Shown: positions 1-5,812 of the stretch, one piece after another
How the letters are laid out: every line of letters begins with the position of its first letter
Numbering within the stretch: position 1 is the stretch's first letter
DNA from: an uncultured Collinsella sp.
GTDB taxonomy: Bacteria > Actinomycetota > Coriobacteriia > Coriobacteriales > Coriobacteriaceae
DNA: 5,863 bases
Assembly (NCBI GenBank): GCA_902475825.1
Contig: CABSBA010000103.1
Span: forward strand, 1-5,863
Direction: 5' to 3'
The notes under the pieces: generated by a model
The model's input: only the letters and a program-made list of their open reading frames with translations
Databases searched by the model: none
What the model was told of the DNA's origin: nothing
Program-made: the position numbers and the translations under genes

Positions 1-412
<412 letters not shown>

Positions 413-581
413 TCATCTGGCAGGCAGACTGAGCAGCAGGTACATGGCATGGAGAGAAGGTGTGCCAAGGCGAGGGGCGGTTAATGCGCTCCACAGGCCC
501 AGCTACCCGTCTTGCACATGGCCGAGCGCCGCAAAGGCCGCATGCCGGATGCTCCCGGGCACGCCCCGGCGATGGGAAGCG

Positions 582-612
582 CCCGCAACGGAAATCCGCA
601 TGCGGGTTTATT
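582..612 (+). terminator. Terminator-like hairpin reading on the plus strand
   Basis: CCCGCA (582-587) pairs with TGCGGG (601-606), and CGG (589-591) pairs with CCG (596-598) inside it. The stem is followed on the plus strand by TTTATT. On the minus strand the same stem is followed by CGCTTCCC, so the U-rich side favours the plus direction. No plus-strand gene precedes it; it would make sense only for a short untranslated RNA or as antisense termination against nifJ. The overlapping self-complementary CCGCATGCGG (597-606) offers a competing fold. Confidence 0.3.
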
Positions 613-630
613 GTACCCCGCCGCCAAGCC

Positions 631-646
631 ATATTTCGACAAATAT
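631..646. promoter_or_regulatory. AT-rich dyad, possible operator upstream of nifJ
   Basis: ATATTT (631-636) and AAATAT (641-646) form a perfect 6-4-6 inverted repeat around CGAC, in an otherwise GC-rich setting. Flanking CCGCC (620-624 region) and GGCGG (652-656) can extend it into a longer imperfect hairpin. An isolated AT-rich dyad about 300 bases before nifJ could be a regulator site or a core promoter element; no good -35/-10 pair accompanies it, so the role is a guess. Confidence 0.25.
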
Positions 647-679
647 AGGTGGGCGGTAAAGGTTTACCCCGTGTGACTG

Positions 680-703
680 CCAAGGGGCGAGATGGCCCCT
701 CGG
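680..703 (-). other. Small GC-rich hairpin, better paired as minus-strand RNA
   Basis: AGGGGC (683-688) pairs with GCCCCT (695-700) around a 6-base loop. The outer bases continue the stem to nine pairs only in the minus-strand RNA, where one position is a G-U wobble; on the plus strand that position is an A-C mismatch. This hints at a transcribed minus-strand RNA, downstream of the FHA gene or in a nifJ leader. There is no U-tract, so it is not a clear terminator. Confidence 0.25.
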
Positions 704-725
704 ACGGAAAAATCGCAGCCTGCAT

Positions 726-791
726 CGAGAGTGGATAATCTCCCACATTTTGCCTGTATCTTGGCCAAAAGTGGGAGATTATCCACTCTCG
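726..791. repeat. Long perfect inverted repeat (21-base arms) forming a 28-bp hairpin
   Basis: Arms at 726-746 and 771-791 are exact reverse complements over 21 bases, each containing GTGGATAATCTCCCAC or its complement. Past a single unpaired A747 the stem continues with TTTT (748-751) against AAAA (767-770), then GCC (752-754) against GGC (763-765) with C766 bulged, leaving an 8-base loop at 755-762. The total is about 28 base pairs in 66 bases. There is no U-tract in either direction, so it is not an ordinary intrinsic terminator. The size and perfection suggest a dispersed intergenic palindromic repeat (REP- or MITE-like) or a structured RNA. Identity as a known family is not established. 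Confidence 0.75.
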
Positions 792-797
792 TGGGTT

Positions 798-841
798 GTG
801 CGTCCGAAAAACCTCTCTCGTGCGTCCGGAAATCCACCCTC
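798..841. repeat. Two tandem imperfect 22-base repeats
   Basis: Two directly adjacent units, 798-819 and 820-841, both begin GTGCGTCCG and end CTC, and match at 18 of 22 positions. The end of the second unit (AATCCACCCTC) also resembles the end of the right arm of the preceding hairpin (TATCCACTCTC, 780-790), and in each case a CGT follows or overlaps. The hairpin arm and the tandem units may therefore derive from one repeat family. No function is apparent. Confidence 0.6.
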
Positions 842-866
842 GTTTCTCTATCGCCGACCACACGGC

Positions 867-933
867 AGTTGCGGTGAAATGAGGACTGTTTTTGCCGGTC
901 GCGGCCTTAAACAGTCCCTATTTCACCGCAACT
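867..933. repeat. Second long inverted repeat (25-base arms) just after the FHA gene
   Basis: Arms at 867-891 and 909-933 are reverse complements at 23 of 25 positions; both contain AGTTGCGGTGAAAT and GGACTGTTT or their complements. The two mismatched positions become one wobble plus one mismatch on either strand. The 17-base centre folds again, GCCG (894-897) with CGGC (902-905) around GTCG. It begins 15 bases beyond the stop codon of the FHA gene, so in the minus-strand mRNA it would form a large 3'-end hairpin that could stabilise or end the transcript, though no U-tract follows. Its build (long A/T-containing stem with a GCC/GGC cap) resembles the 726-791 hairpin, but the sequence is different. 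Confidence 0.75.
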
Positions 934-948
934 CATTTAGGAGATGAG

Positions 949-1887
949 CTAGAGGGCGCCGAGGAGGATGGCGTAGGTGGTGGATTCGCCGAGCCTGAGC
1001 TCGTCACCGGGGTTGAGCTGAGCGGAGCGGCCAGGCTCGACCTGGGTGCAGACGTTCGTCGCGCCGTTTACCACCACGGTTCCGTTGGTGGACGACAGGT
1101 CCTCGACGTACCAGGCATTTTGGTTATCGCACCACACGTGGGCATGGCGAGCCGAGACGTCATCGCCCACATCGGTGATATCGCCGTCCCCCGTCGCCAG
1201 CGCACCGATCTCCACACCCTGCTCGCTCGGCTGAATCCAGCGCGGGACACTTACCACGTAACCGTCTTGCACGCGAAGCAGGCCCAGCGGGTGCGCAGGC
1301 GCCGTCTCGTGCTCGCCCGTGACCGTCGAGGTGCTCAGCGAGCGCGGGGTCGATGTGGCACCGCCGCAAGTCGCGTGCGCATAGTCGATGGCATAGGTCA
1401 CCGAGGATCGAACATCTGCCGAGCAGCCGACGGCGACAAACAGCACCAGCACGGCCTCGGCACGCTCGGCGGGCATAAGCTCCGCCGCCTGCGACAAACG
1501 CTCGACCGCATTGCGGTAGAGGCTCGTATCCTGATGGCATTCCTCGAGCGCCCGCACCATGGGCTCGCCAGCGGGCCCGCACACCATGTTGATCACCGCC
1601 GCGGCATTCATGGGATTGCGGCGGCGCAGGGCCAGATGCGACATGATACGCGCGGCCGAGGTGCCGTAATCGGCAAAATAGCGCTCCTGCAGCGTGCCGA
1701 CCGGAGCGCGCACGATAAAACGCGAGACCCAGGAGCGATCGGCGGCGCGGCTCTGGGGGCTGCGGCCATCGGCCAGCGGGCGGCTCGAGAGCACCAGGCC
1801 GCACAGTTCGATATGGCTCAGGTGCGCTGCGCGCTTAAAGATGTCAAACATTGCCCCACACGGGGTGAGCTCAGCTTGAGAAGCCAT
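949..1887 (-). CDS. FHA-domain protein, partner of the adjacent kinase
   Basis: A 312-residue, probably cytosolic protein with no signal peptide or membrane segment. The C-terminal third (about 200-312) is a forkhead-associated domain, a phosphothreonine-peptide reader: it shows SARHAH (245-250), EDLSSTNGT (262-270), VNG (273-275) and NPGDELRLG (292-300), matching the usual SRxHA, D..STNGT, NG and L..GD.I.LG pattern. The usual Gly-Arg near the start of the domain reads IGA (227-229), so the arginine that normally helps bind phosphate is missing. Residues 1-200 form a largely helical region with an Arg/Met-rich core that I do not recognise. The ATG at 1887 lies 3 bases after the kinase stop codon and is served by AAGGAGG within the 3' end of the kinase gene, so the two are co-transcribed and probably translationally coupled. 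The likely role is to bind phosphorylated kinase or substrates; FHA assignment is firm, the role is inferred. Confidence 0.88.
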   Translation of the reverse strand: MASQAELTPCGAMFDIFKRAAHLSHIELCGLVLSSRPLADGRSPQSRAADRSWVSRFIVRAPVGTLQERYFADYGTSAARIMSHLALRRRNPMNAAAVINMVCGPAGEPMVRALEECHQDTSLYRNAVERLSQAAELMPAERAEAVLVLFVAVGCSADVRSSVTYAIDYAHATCGGATSTPRSLSTSTVTGEHETAPAHPLGLLRVQDGYVVSVPRWIQPSEQGVEIGALATGDGDITDVGDDVSARHAHVWCDNQNAWYVEDLSSTNGTVVVNGATNVCTQVEPGRSAQLNPGDELRLGESTTYAILLGAL

Positions 1888-1890
1888 GGC

Positions 1891-3732
1891 TTAGCCCTCC
1901 TTGGTCGCAGAGATAGTGTCGGATACTTCGGCCGGCCCGCCAAAGGCGCGGGCAGCCGCGGCTCCGCCGGCAAGCGGCGTCGCCATGGGAATTTTCGCAC
2001 GTCGTGCTGACACGACGGGAAGCTCAAAGGCAAACCCCATCGCCAGCAAAAACCACGTGAGCGCATAGGTTGCAATTATGGCGGCCACCAGGCCACCCGC
2101 CACGGCATGCTGGGAAAACACGGCGCATGCGAGTGCGGCCAGAGCCGGAACCTCACAGGCGGAAAGGGCCAACACGCCCTGCAGGAACCCCGCGCGGCGA
2201 TTGCGCGCCAAGGCTCCGACGGCAATGCCCGCCACGCTCGGCAGCGCCAACGCCAGCACGGCGACGATGCCCGGCAGTGTGCCGGACCACGAAATGTGCC
2301 CCACGGCAACCGTCATACGAGCACCCGACGCCAGCAGCGCCGCCGACACCACCACAACGGCCCATACGAGGCCGCAGACAGCCGCAGTGCCAATCATCGC
2401 AGCGCGACGGACCGCGCGACCGGACGCGTCCATGGGACAGGGCATGAGCGGCTCGGCGCGAAGCGAGCGGGCGACATTTTGCGCATAGTGGTCGCAAAAT
2501 GCCGAGAGCGCCGCCTCCACCGCAGCCGGCTCGGGACGATCTTCCTGATGGCAGGACAGGCAGGCCATCACCACATCGAACAGCTGAGCGTCGACAAACG
2601 CCAGCGCATCGCGCAGATCCTCGGAATTTGGATCGAGCCCCAGCTGCTGAGCCTGTTCGGCCGCGGCAAGTGCCACATCGGGCTCGCGTCGCAGCAGTTG
2701 CGTCAAGTCGCAGCCGGGCGCGTGGGCGCCGACGGGATAATCGGGCAGCGTATCCATCTTGAGACGATAAGGGCTGGCGATATCGCGCGTCTTTTTGCGC
2801 GAGCCCGAAGTACCCGACGTGCCCGGCGCTACTTCGTACGGCGCGACACCGGCGATGAGCTCATAGACCGTGCTCGCCGCGGCATACACGTCGATTGCCG
2901 GCGACATGCGCAAAACGCGCAGGTCGGCAATATCGTCGGTGAGCATCTCGGGCGGAGCGTAGGCAACCGTCGCGCGACGCAACGTGGCGTAGCGCTCTGT
3001 AAAGGACTCCCTGCCGCCGGTGCCGGCCACCGCAGAGGCGGGCTCGAGCGCCAGCGACGAGCCAAAGTCGATCAAGCACAGGTCGAAGGTGCCTTCGGCA
3101 AGCTGTCGGTCGAGCGGCAGGCGCGCCGTGCGCACCATAATATTGGCCGGCGAGATGTCGCGATGGACGAACCCCTCCCCCACCAAGCTCATGCGGCAGA
3201 GCAGATCGAACAGGTCGCGACCCAGGCGCGCCGCCACGAGCGGCGACAGACGCCCGGCAGCGTCCACGGCAAAGCGCGGGCGCAGGCGAGCGAGCGTCTC
3301 GCCCTCGACCCACTCCATGACAATCGCGGGCACGCCGTCGACCTCGCCCCACCCGTACAAGCGGGGAAAGCCCTTAAGGCCCGAAAGGGCACGATGGCAT
3401 TCATATTCCTCGCGAAACGCCGCCTTGAACTTGGTGACCAGCGCCTCGTGGGCGACATCGTCATCAAATTCGTCGCGCGTTGGCAAGATGAGCTGCTTGA
3501 GCGCCACGGCCTCGCCCTGCGCGTTGACGGCACGCGTCACACGGCCGATACCACCGCGGCGCATGGTGGCGTCATCGGCAAACAGCATCGTAAAACGGCG
3601 AAGGTAGGCGGGAAGCTCGTCCGTGCCCAGGGCGACGGCCGGCTCAAACCCGTCGACGCGCGCCAGGCGCAGGCCCACCATGGGATCACGGTTGAGCGAC
3701 TGGGCTGCCGCAGAAGCGAGATCGTTCGTCAT
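1891..3732 (-). CDS. Membrane-bound Ser/Thr protein kinase with four C-terminal membrane segments
   Basis: A 613-residue eukaryotic-type protein kinase. The kinase domain spans about 50-412: glycine-rich loop RRGGIGRV (58-65, first glycine of the usual motif replaced by Arg58), VALK with Lys79, probable helix-C glutamate near 108-111, HRDISPAN (190-197) with the catalytic Asp192 and Asn197, DFG (222-224), APPE (259-262), the helix-F DVY (281-283) and Arg399 in EDRP. All catalytic residues are present, so it should be active. A polar insert (about 303-317, GTSGTSGSRKK) follows the activation region. After residue 440 come four hydrophobic segments (about 444-470, 485-508, 515-539, 543-569) and a short tail; an even number places both ends in the cytosol. 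There are no PASTA repeats and no sizeable extracellular domain, unlike PknB-type kinases. Its ATG overlaps the stop of the upstream gene (ATGA) and has no clear Shine-Dalgarno, implying translational coupling. The neighbouring membrane protein may be its sensor and the FHA protein its reader; substrates are unknown. Confidence 0.9.
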   Translation of the reverse strand: MTNDLASAAAQSLNRDPMVGLRLARVDGFEPAVALGTDELPAYLRRFTMLFADDATMRRGGIGRVTRAVNAQGEAVALKQLILPTRDEFDDDVAHEALVTKFKAAFREEYECHRALSGLKGFPRLYGWGEVDGVPAIVMEWVEGETLARLRPRFAVDAAGRLSPLVAARLGRDLFDLLCRMSLVGEGFVHRDISPANIMVRTARLPLDRQLAEGTFDLCLIDFGSSLALEPASAVAGTGGRESFTERYATLRRATVAYAPPEMLTDDIADLRVLRMSPAIDVYAAASTVYELIAGVAPYEVAPGTSGTSGSRKKTRDIASPYRLKMDTLPDYPVGAHAPGCDLTQLLRREPDVALAAAEQAQQLGLDPNSEDLRDALAFVDAQLFDVVMACLSCHQEDRPEPAAVEAALSAFCDHYAQNVARSLRAEPLMPCPMDASGRAVRRAAMIGTAAVCGLVWAVVVVSAALLASGARMTVAVGHISWSGTLPGIVAVLALALPSVAGIAVGALARNRRAGFLQGVLALSACEVPALAALACAVFSQHAVAGGLVAAIIATYALTWFLLAMGFAFELPVVSARRAKIPMATPLAGGAAAARAFGGPAEVSDTISATKEG

Positions 3733-4637
3733 AGGGCGATCGCCGCCAGGCTATTGTTGAAGTTGTTAAGCGCAATGTCATCATCGCCGTAATGCCCCAC
3801 CCATTGGCACAGGTTGGTGTAGCAGCCCCATAGGTTGGCGTACTGCCGATACCACTTTGAGTGGGGAGAAAACGTTTGCCGGCCAAACTCGGCACGGATG
3901 ACAAACATATCGTTGGCCAGGTTATCGCACGGCCCGGTATCGCCTGTTGCGTTATAGGTCGTGACCGCGCTATTGGCGCGGGCGACATAGTCATCGAGCA
4001 TGTTGTATTTGGTCACGAGCCAACTGTGGATACTCTCCTCCTCGGCAGCCGAGAGGCCACCCGAGCCTGTGTCGCCGCTGGCACCGCCGTCCGTCGAGCC
4101 GCCACTCGAAGATCCACCGCCAGAGGCGGGACCCGAACCGGAACCGCCGTCCGAGCCCGCCGAACCGGTGCCAGAACCGGACCCGTCCGAGCCGCCGGGC
4201 TTACCCGCCTGCTGCGTATCCCGCTCCTTCTGCTGTTCGGTCTTGTTAACGACAGAAGCCACGCTGTTATTGGAAAGCTTCGTAATGACCTTGGTGTTGG
4301 TGAGCACGATGGTCTTGCCGTTTGCCAGCGTGATCTCGTTGGACGCCCGCTCGCCCTCGTCCGCGGGATCGACGCCAAACACGGTGCGCCCGACCACGCT
4401 CGCCCACGCATATCCAGTTGTCGTTCCCAAGTCGCTTTTGGCCTTGCGCCCAATATGCAGCTCGCGCGCAGCATGCGCCTGTACCATGGACGGCACCGTC
4501 ATGCCGTAAGCAGAAACACCCGCCACGACCAGCGCCAGCGAGCAAGACAGCAGCACGTACGCCCGAGGCGCCAGGCCCAACCGGCGTCGCATGCGCACCG
4601 CGGCGCCATGCTTTGTCTGAGTGCCAGCGGACCGCAT
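3729..4637 (-). CDS. Single-pass membrane-anchored protein with Gly/Ser linker; unknown extracytoplasmic domain
   Basis: I do not recognise this family. From the ATG at 4637 it has 302 residues: a basic cytosolic N-terminus (RMRRR, 15-19), one hydrophobic segment (about 26-48) with no obvious cleavage site or lipobox, a predicted outside region (about 50-140) containing a short beta-like stretch (EITLANGKTIVLTNTKVIT), a long low-complexity Gly/Ser/Asp linker (about 147-195), and a C-terminal region (196-302) rich in Tyr, Asn and Trp with cysteines at 237, 272 and 277. The layout fits a membrane anchor, spacer and terminal sensing or binding domain outside the cell. The 4637 start is chosen because GGAGGAG lies 5 bases upstream; in-frame GTG (4694) and ATG (4688) would add 19 or 17 residues but have no good ribosome-binding site and would run through a terminator hairpin. 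Its stop overlaps the kinase start, so it is first in the kinase/FHA operon and plausibly feeds the kinase a signal; that role is inferred. Confidence 0.82.
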   Translation of the reverse strand: MRSAGTQTKHGAAVRMRRRLGLAPRAYVLLSCSLALVVAGVSAYGMTVPSMVQAHAARELHIGRKAKSDLGTTTGYAWASVVGRTVFGVDPADEGERASNEITLANGKTIVLTNTKVITKLSNNSVASVVNKTEQQKERDTQQAGKPGGSDGSGSGTGSAGSDGGSGSGPASGGGSSSGGSTDGGASGDTGSGGLSAAEEESIHSWLVTKYNMLDDYVARANSAVTTYNATGDTGPCDNLANDMFVIRAEFGRQTFSPHSKWYRQYANLWGCYTNLCQWVGHYGDDDIALNNFNNSLAAIAL

Positions 4638-4642
4638 GCGTT

Positions 4643-4649
4643 CTCCTCC
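4643..4649 (-). promoter_or_regulatory. Shine-Dalgarno deciding the start of the membrane-protein gene
   Basis: GGAGGAG, 5 bases before the ATG at 4637, is the strongest ribosome-binding site of the operon. It favours this start over in-frame starts at 4694 (GTG) and 4688 (ATG). It lies 3 bases after the U-tract of the upstream hairpin, so the hairpin's fold and ribosome access may be linked. Confidence 0.75.
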
Positions 4650-4650
4650 A

Positions 4651-4677
4651 ACAAAAACACGCCGCTTAAAAGCGGCG
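4651..4677 (-). terminator. Intrinsic terminator hairpin in the leader of the kinase operon
   Basis: A perfect 8-base stem (4677-4670 with 4667-4660; CGCCGCTT/AAGCGGCG) with a 2-base centre (the inner A-T pairs would open to give a larger loop) is followed on the minus strand by TG and then TTTTT (4657-4653). This is a standard Rho-independent terminator in the direction of all the genes here. It may end transcription from ybaB-recR. Only 15 bases separate its U-tract from the ATG at 4637, so any mRNA for the kinase operon must be transcribed through it, which makes it a possible attenuator. Confidence 0.75.
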
Positions 4678-4700
4678 CATTCTTTCATATCCACATTTTG

Positions 4701-4709
4701 AGTGTATCA
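4701..4709 (-). promoter_or_regulatory. Possible extended -10 promoter of the kinase operon
   Basis: The minus strand reads TGATACACT, an extended -10 form (TG, one base, then TACACT). A weak -35 candidate TTGCGC lies 19 bases upstream, inside the perfect 10-base palindrome GTTGCGCAAC (4723-4732). Transcription would begin near 4694, upstream of the terminator hairpin, leaving a leader of about 57 bases before the ATG at 4637. Motif-based only. Confidence 0.35.
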
Positions 4710-4752
4710 GCGAACCCAAAAGGTTGCGCAACGAATGGGCAAATACGAGGTG

Positions 4753-4808
4753 CGAGTGGACCCATCCACGCGATAAGCGGATGAAAAGCAGGTTTGTTGC
4801 ACAACAAA
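4753..4808. promoter_or_regulatory. Two inverted repeats upstream of the kinase operon
   Basis: TTTGTTG (4793-4799) and CAACAAA (4802-4808) form a perfect 7-2-7 dyad. CGAGTGGA (4753-4760) and TCCACGCG (4765-4772) form an 8-base dyad with one mismatch around CCCA. Both lie between recR and the possible promoter near 4705, where repressor or activator sites could sit. They could equally be RNA hairpins in the recR 3' untranslated region; neither is followed by a U-tract. Confidence 0.25.
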
Positions 4809-4881
4809 TGTATGAACGCGTGCCCAATTATGAGCGCCCCGTGCGGCAGGCCGACGGGACATGCCGCGGAGCTGACGCCAC

Positions 4882-5478
4882 CTAAATCGTGCGACGGGCC
4901 TCGATGGCGCGCCCAAGCGTAAGCTCGTCGGCATACTCCAGGTCGCCGCCCACGGGAAGGCCGCTCGCCAGACGCGACACCTCAACGCCCAGCGGCTTAA
5001 TGGTACGCGCCAGGTAGCTCGCCGTGGTCTCGCCCTCGATATTGGGGTTGGTGGCGATAATGACCTCGTGGATATCCTCGTGCCCCAAGCGCGCCAACAG
5101 CTCACGAATGTGCAGCTGCTCGGGGCCAATCTTGTCCATGGGACTGATCACGCCGCCCAATACGTGGTAGAGGCCATGGTAGCTGCCCGTGCGCTCGATT
5201 GCCTGGACGTCGCGCGGCTCGCCCACCACGCAAATGCGAGTAGTGTCGCGCATCGAATCCTGGCAGATGGAGCACTCGTCGGCCGTGGCGTAGTTAAAGC
5301 AACGGCTGCAAAAGTGAACCTCCTGCTTAACCTCCAGGATGGCCTCGGCCAGGCGGCGCGCCTCCTCGGCGTCAGCCTCGAGCAGGTAATAGGCGATGCG
5401 CTGGGCCGACTTGGGACCAATGCCCGGCAGGCGGCCCAGCTCATCGAGCAATTTTTGCAGACTATGGTTGGCACTCAT
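4882..5478 (-). CDS. recR: Recombination mediator protein RecR
   Basis: RecR acts in the cytosol with RecO (and RecF) to load RecA onto SSB-coated single-stranded DNA during gap repair. The 198 residues are the normal family length. Visible in order: helix-hairpin-helix around [11 protein letters not shown] (17-27); a four-cysteine zinc motif, C57-x2-C60 and C69-x2-C72; and a Toprim domain from about 80 with VVGEP (84-88, Glu87), the GLYHVLGG segment (102-109) and ATNPNIEGE (142-150). The C-terminus carries the usual [19 protein letters not shown] pattern. The ATG at 5478 is kept because the protein then begins as family members do, but no Shine-Dalgarno precedes it; the ybaB stop is only 13 bases upstream, so translation is probably coupled. 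The ybaB-recR order, often just after dnaX, is widely conserved. Confidence 0.97.
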   Translation of the reverse strand: MSANHSLQKLLDELGRLPGIGPKSAQRIAYYLLEADAEEARRLAEAILEVKQEVHFCSRCFNYATADECSICQDSMRDTTRICVVGEPRDVQAIERTGSYHGLYHVLGGVISPMDKIGPEQLHIRELLARLGHEDIHEVIIATNPNIEGETTASYLARTIKPLGVEVSRLASGLPVGGDLEYADELTLGRAIEARRTI

Positions 5479-5491
5479 TTATATGCGCGTC

Positions 5492-5812
5492 TTAGAACGG
5501 CATGCCCGGGATGTTGAGGCCGCCGGTGATGGCGCCCATCTGCTTGTTGGCGAGCTCGTTGACGCCGCGAACGGCCTCGTTGACGGCAGCCATGATCATG
5601 TCCTGCAGCATATCGACGTCCTCGGGATCGAGGGCATCGGGGTCGATGGTAAGGTTGACGAGCTCCATCTCGCCGTTAACGGTCACCTTGACCATACCGC
5701 CGCCGGCAGAGGCGTCGACGGTCTGGGACTTGAGGTTCTCCTGCGCGGCGGCAAGCTGCTCCTGCATCTTGCGAGCCTGCTTCATCATCTGCTGCATGTT
5801 CATACCGGCCAT
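5492..5812 (-). CDS. ybaB: Nucleoid-associated protein YbaB/EbfC family
   Basis: A 106-residue member of the YbaB/EbfC family of small dimeric DNA-binding, nucleoid-associated proteins. It shows the Met/Gln/Lys-rich N-terminal helix (about 5-30, MQQMMKQARKMQEQL), the GGGMVKVTVNGEMELVNL strand region (37-54), the IDPDALDPEDVDMLQDMI segment (56-73) and the C-terminal helix rich in Asn and Ala. The length is typical and the Gly/Met/Pro tail (NIPGMPF) is common in the family. The ATG at 5812 is preceded by AAAGGAG (5824-5818) with 5 bases of spacing. It is directly upstream of recR, an arrangement conserved across many bacteria. The exact contribution of the protein to repair or chromosome structure is not settled for this lineage. 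Confidence 0.96.
   Translation of the reverse strand: MAGMNMQQMMKQARKMQEQLAAAQENLKSQTVDASAGGGMVKVTVNGEMELVNLTIDPDALDPEDVDMLQDMIMAAVNEAVRGVNELANKQMGAITGGLNIPGMPF

Noticed and set aside
726..933. CRISPR array
   Set aside because: The repeats are inverted or directly adjacent without unique spacers of regular length, and no cas gene is present.
892..2010. Plus-strand open frame (372 codons) opposite the FHA gene
   Set aside because: It runs antisense to a gene with clear FHA motifs, its start lies inside a long palindrome, and its translation is low-complexity Arg/His/Ala.
2107..3792. Long plus-strand open frame (561 codons) opposite the kinase gene
   Set aside because: Its translation is Arg/His/Gln/Gly-rich with no family features, and it mirrors the codon pattern of a GC-rich gene that has every kinase motif on the other strand.
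4638..4694. Longer start (GTG at 4694 or ATG at 4688) for the membrane-protein gene
   Set aside because: Neither has a usable ribosome-binding site, both run through a terminator hairpin, and the 4694 site coincides with the predicted transcription start. The ATG at 4637 has an excellent Shine-Dalgarno.
3861..4784. Plus-strand open frame opposite the membrane-protein gene
   Set aside because: It is antisense to a well-started, operon-linked gene and reads the Gly/Ser linker as Arg/Thr repeats; it also crosses the terminator and intergenic region.
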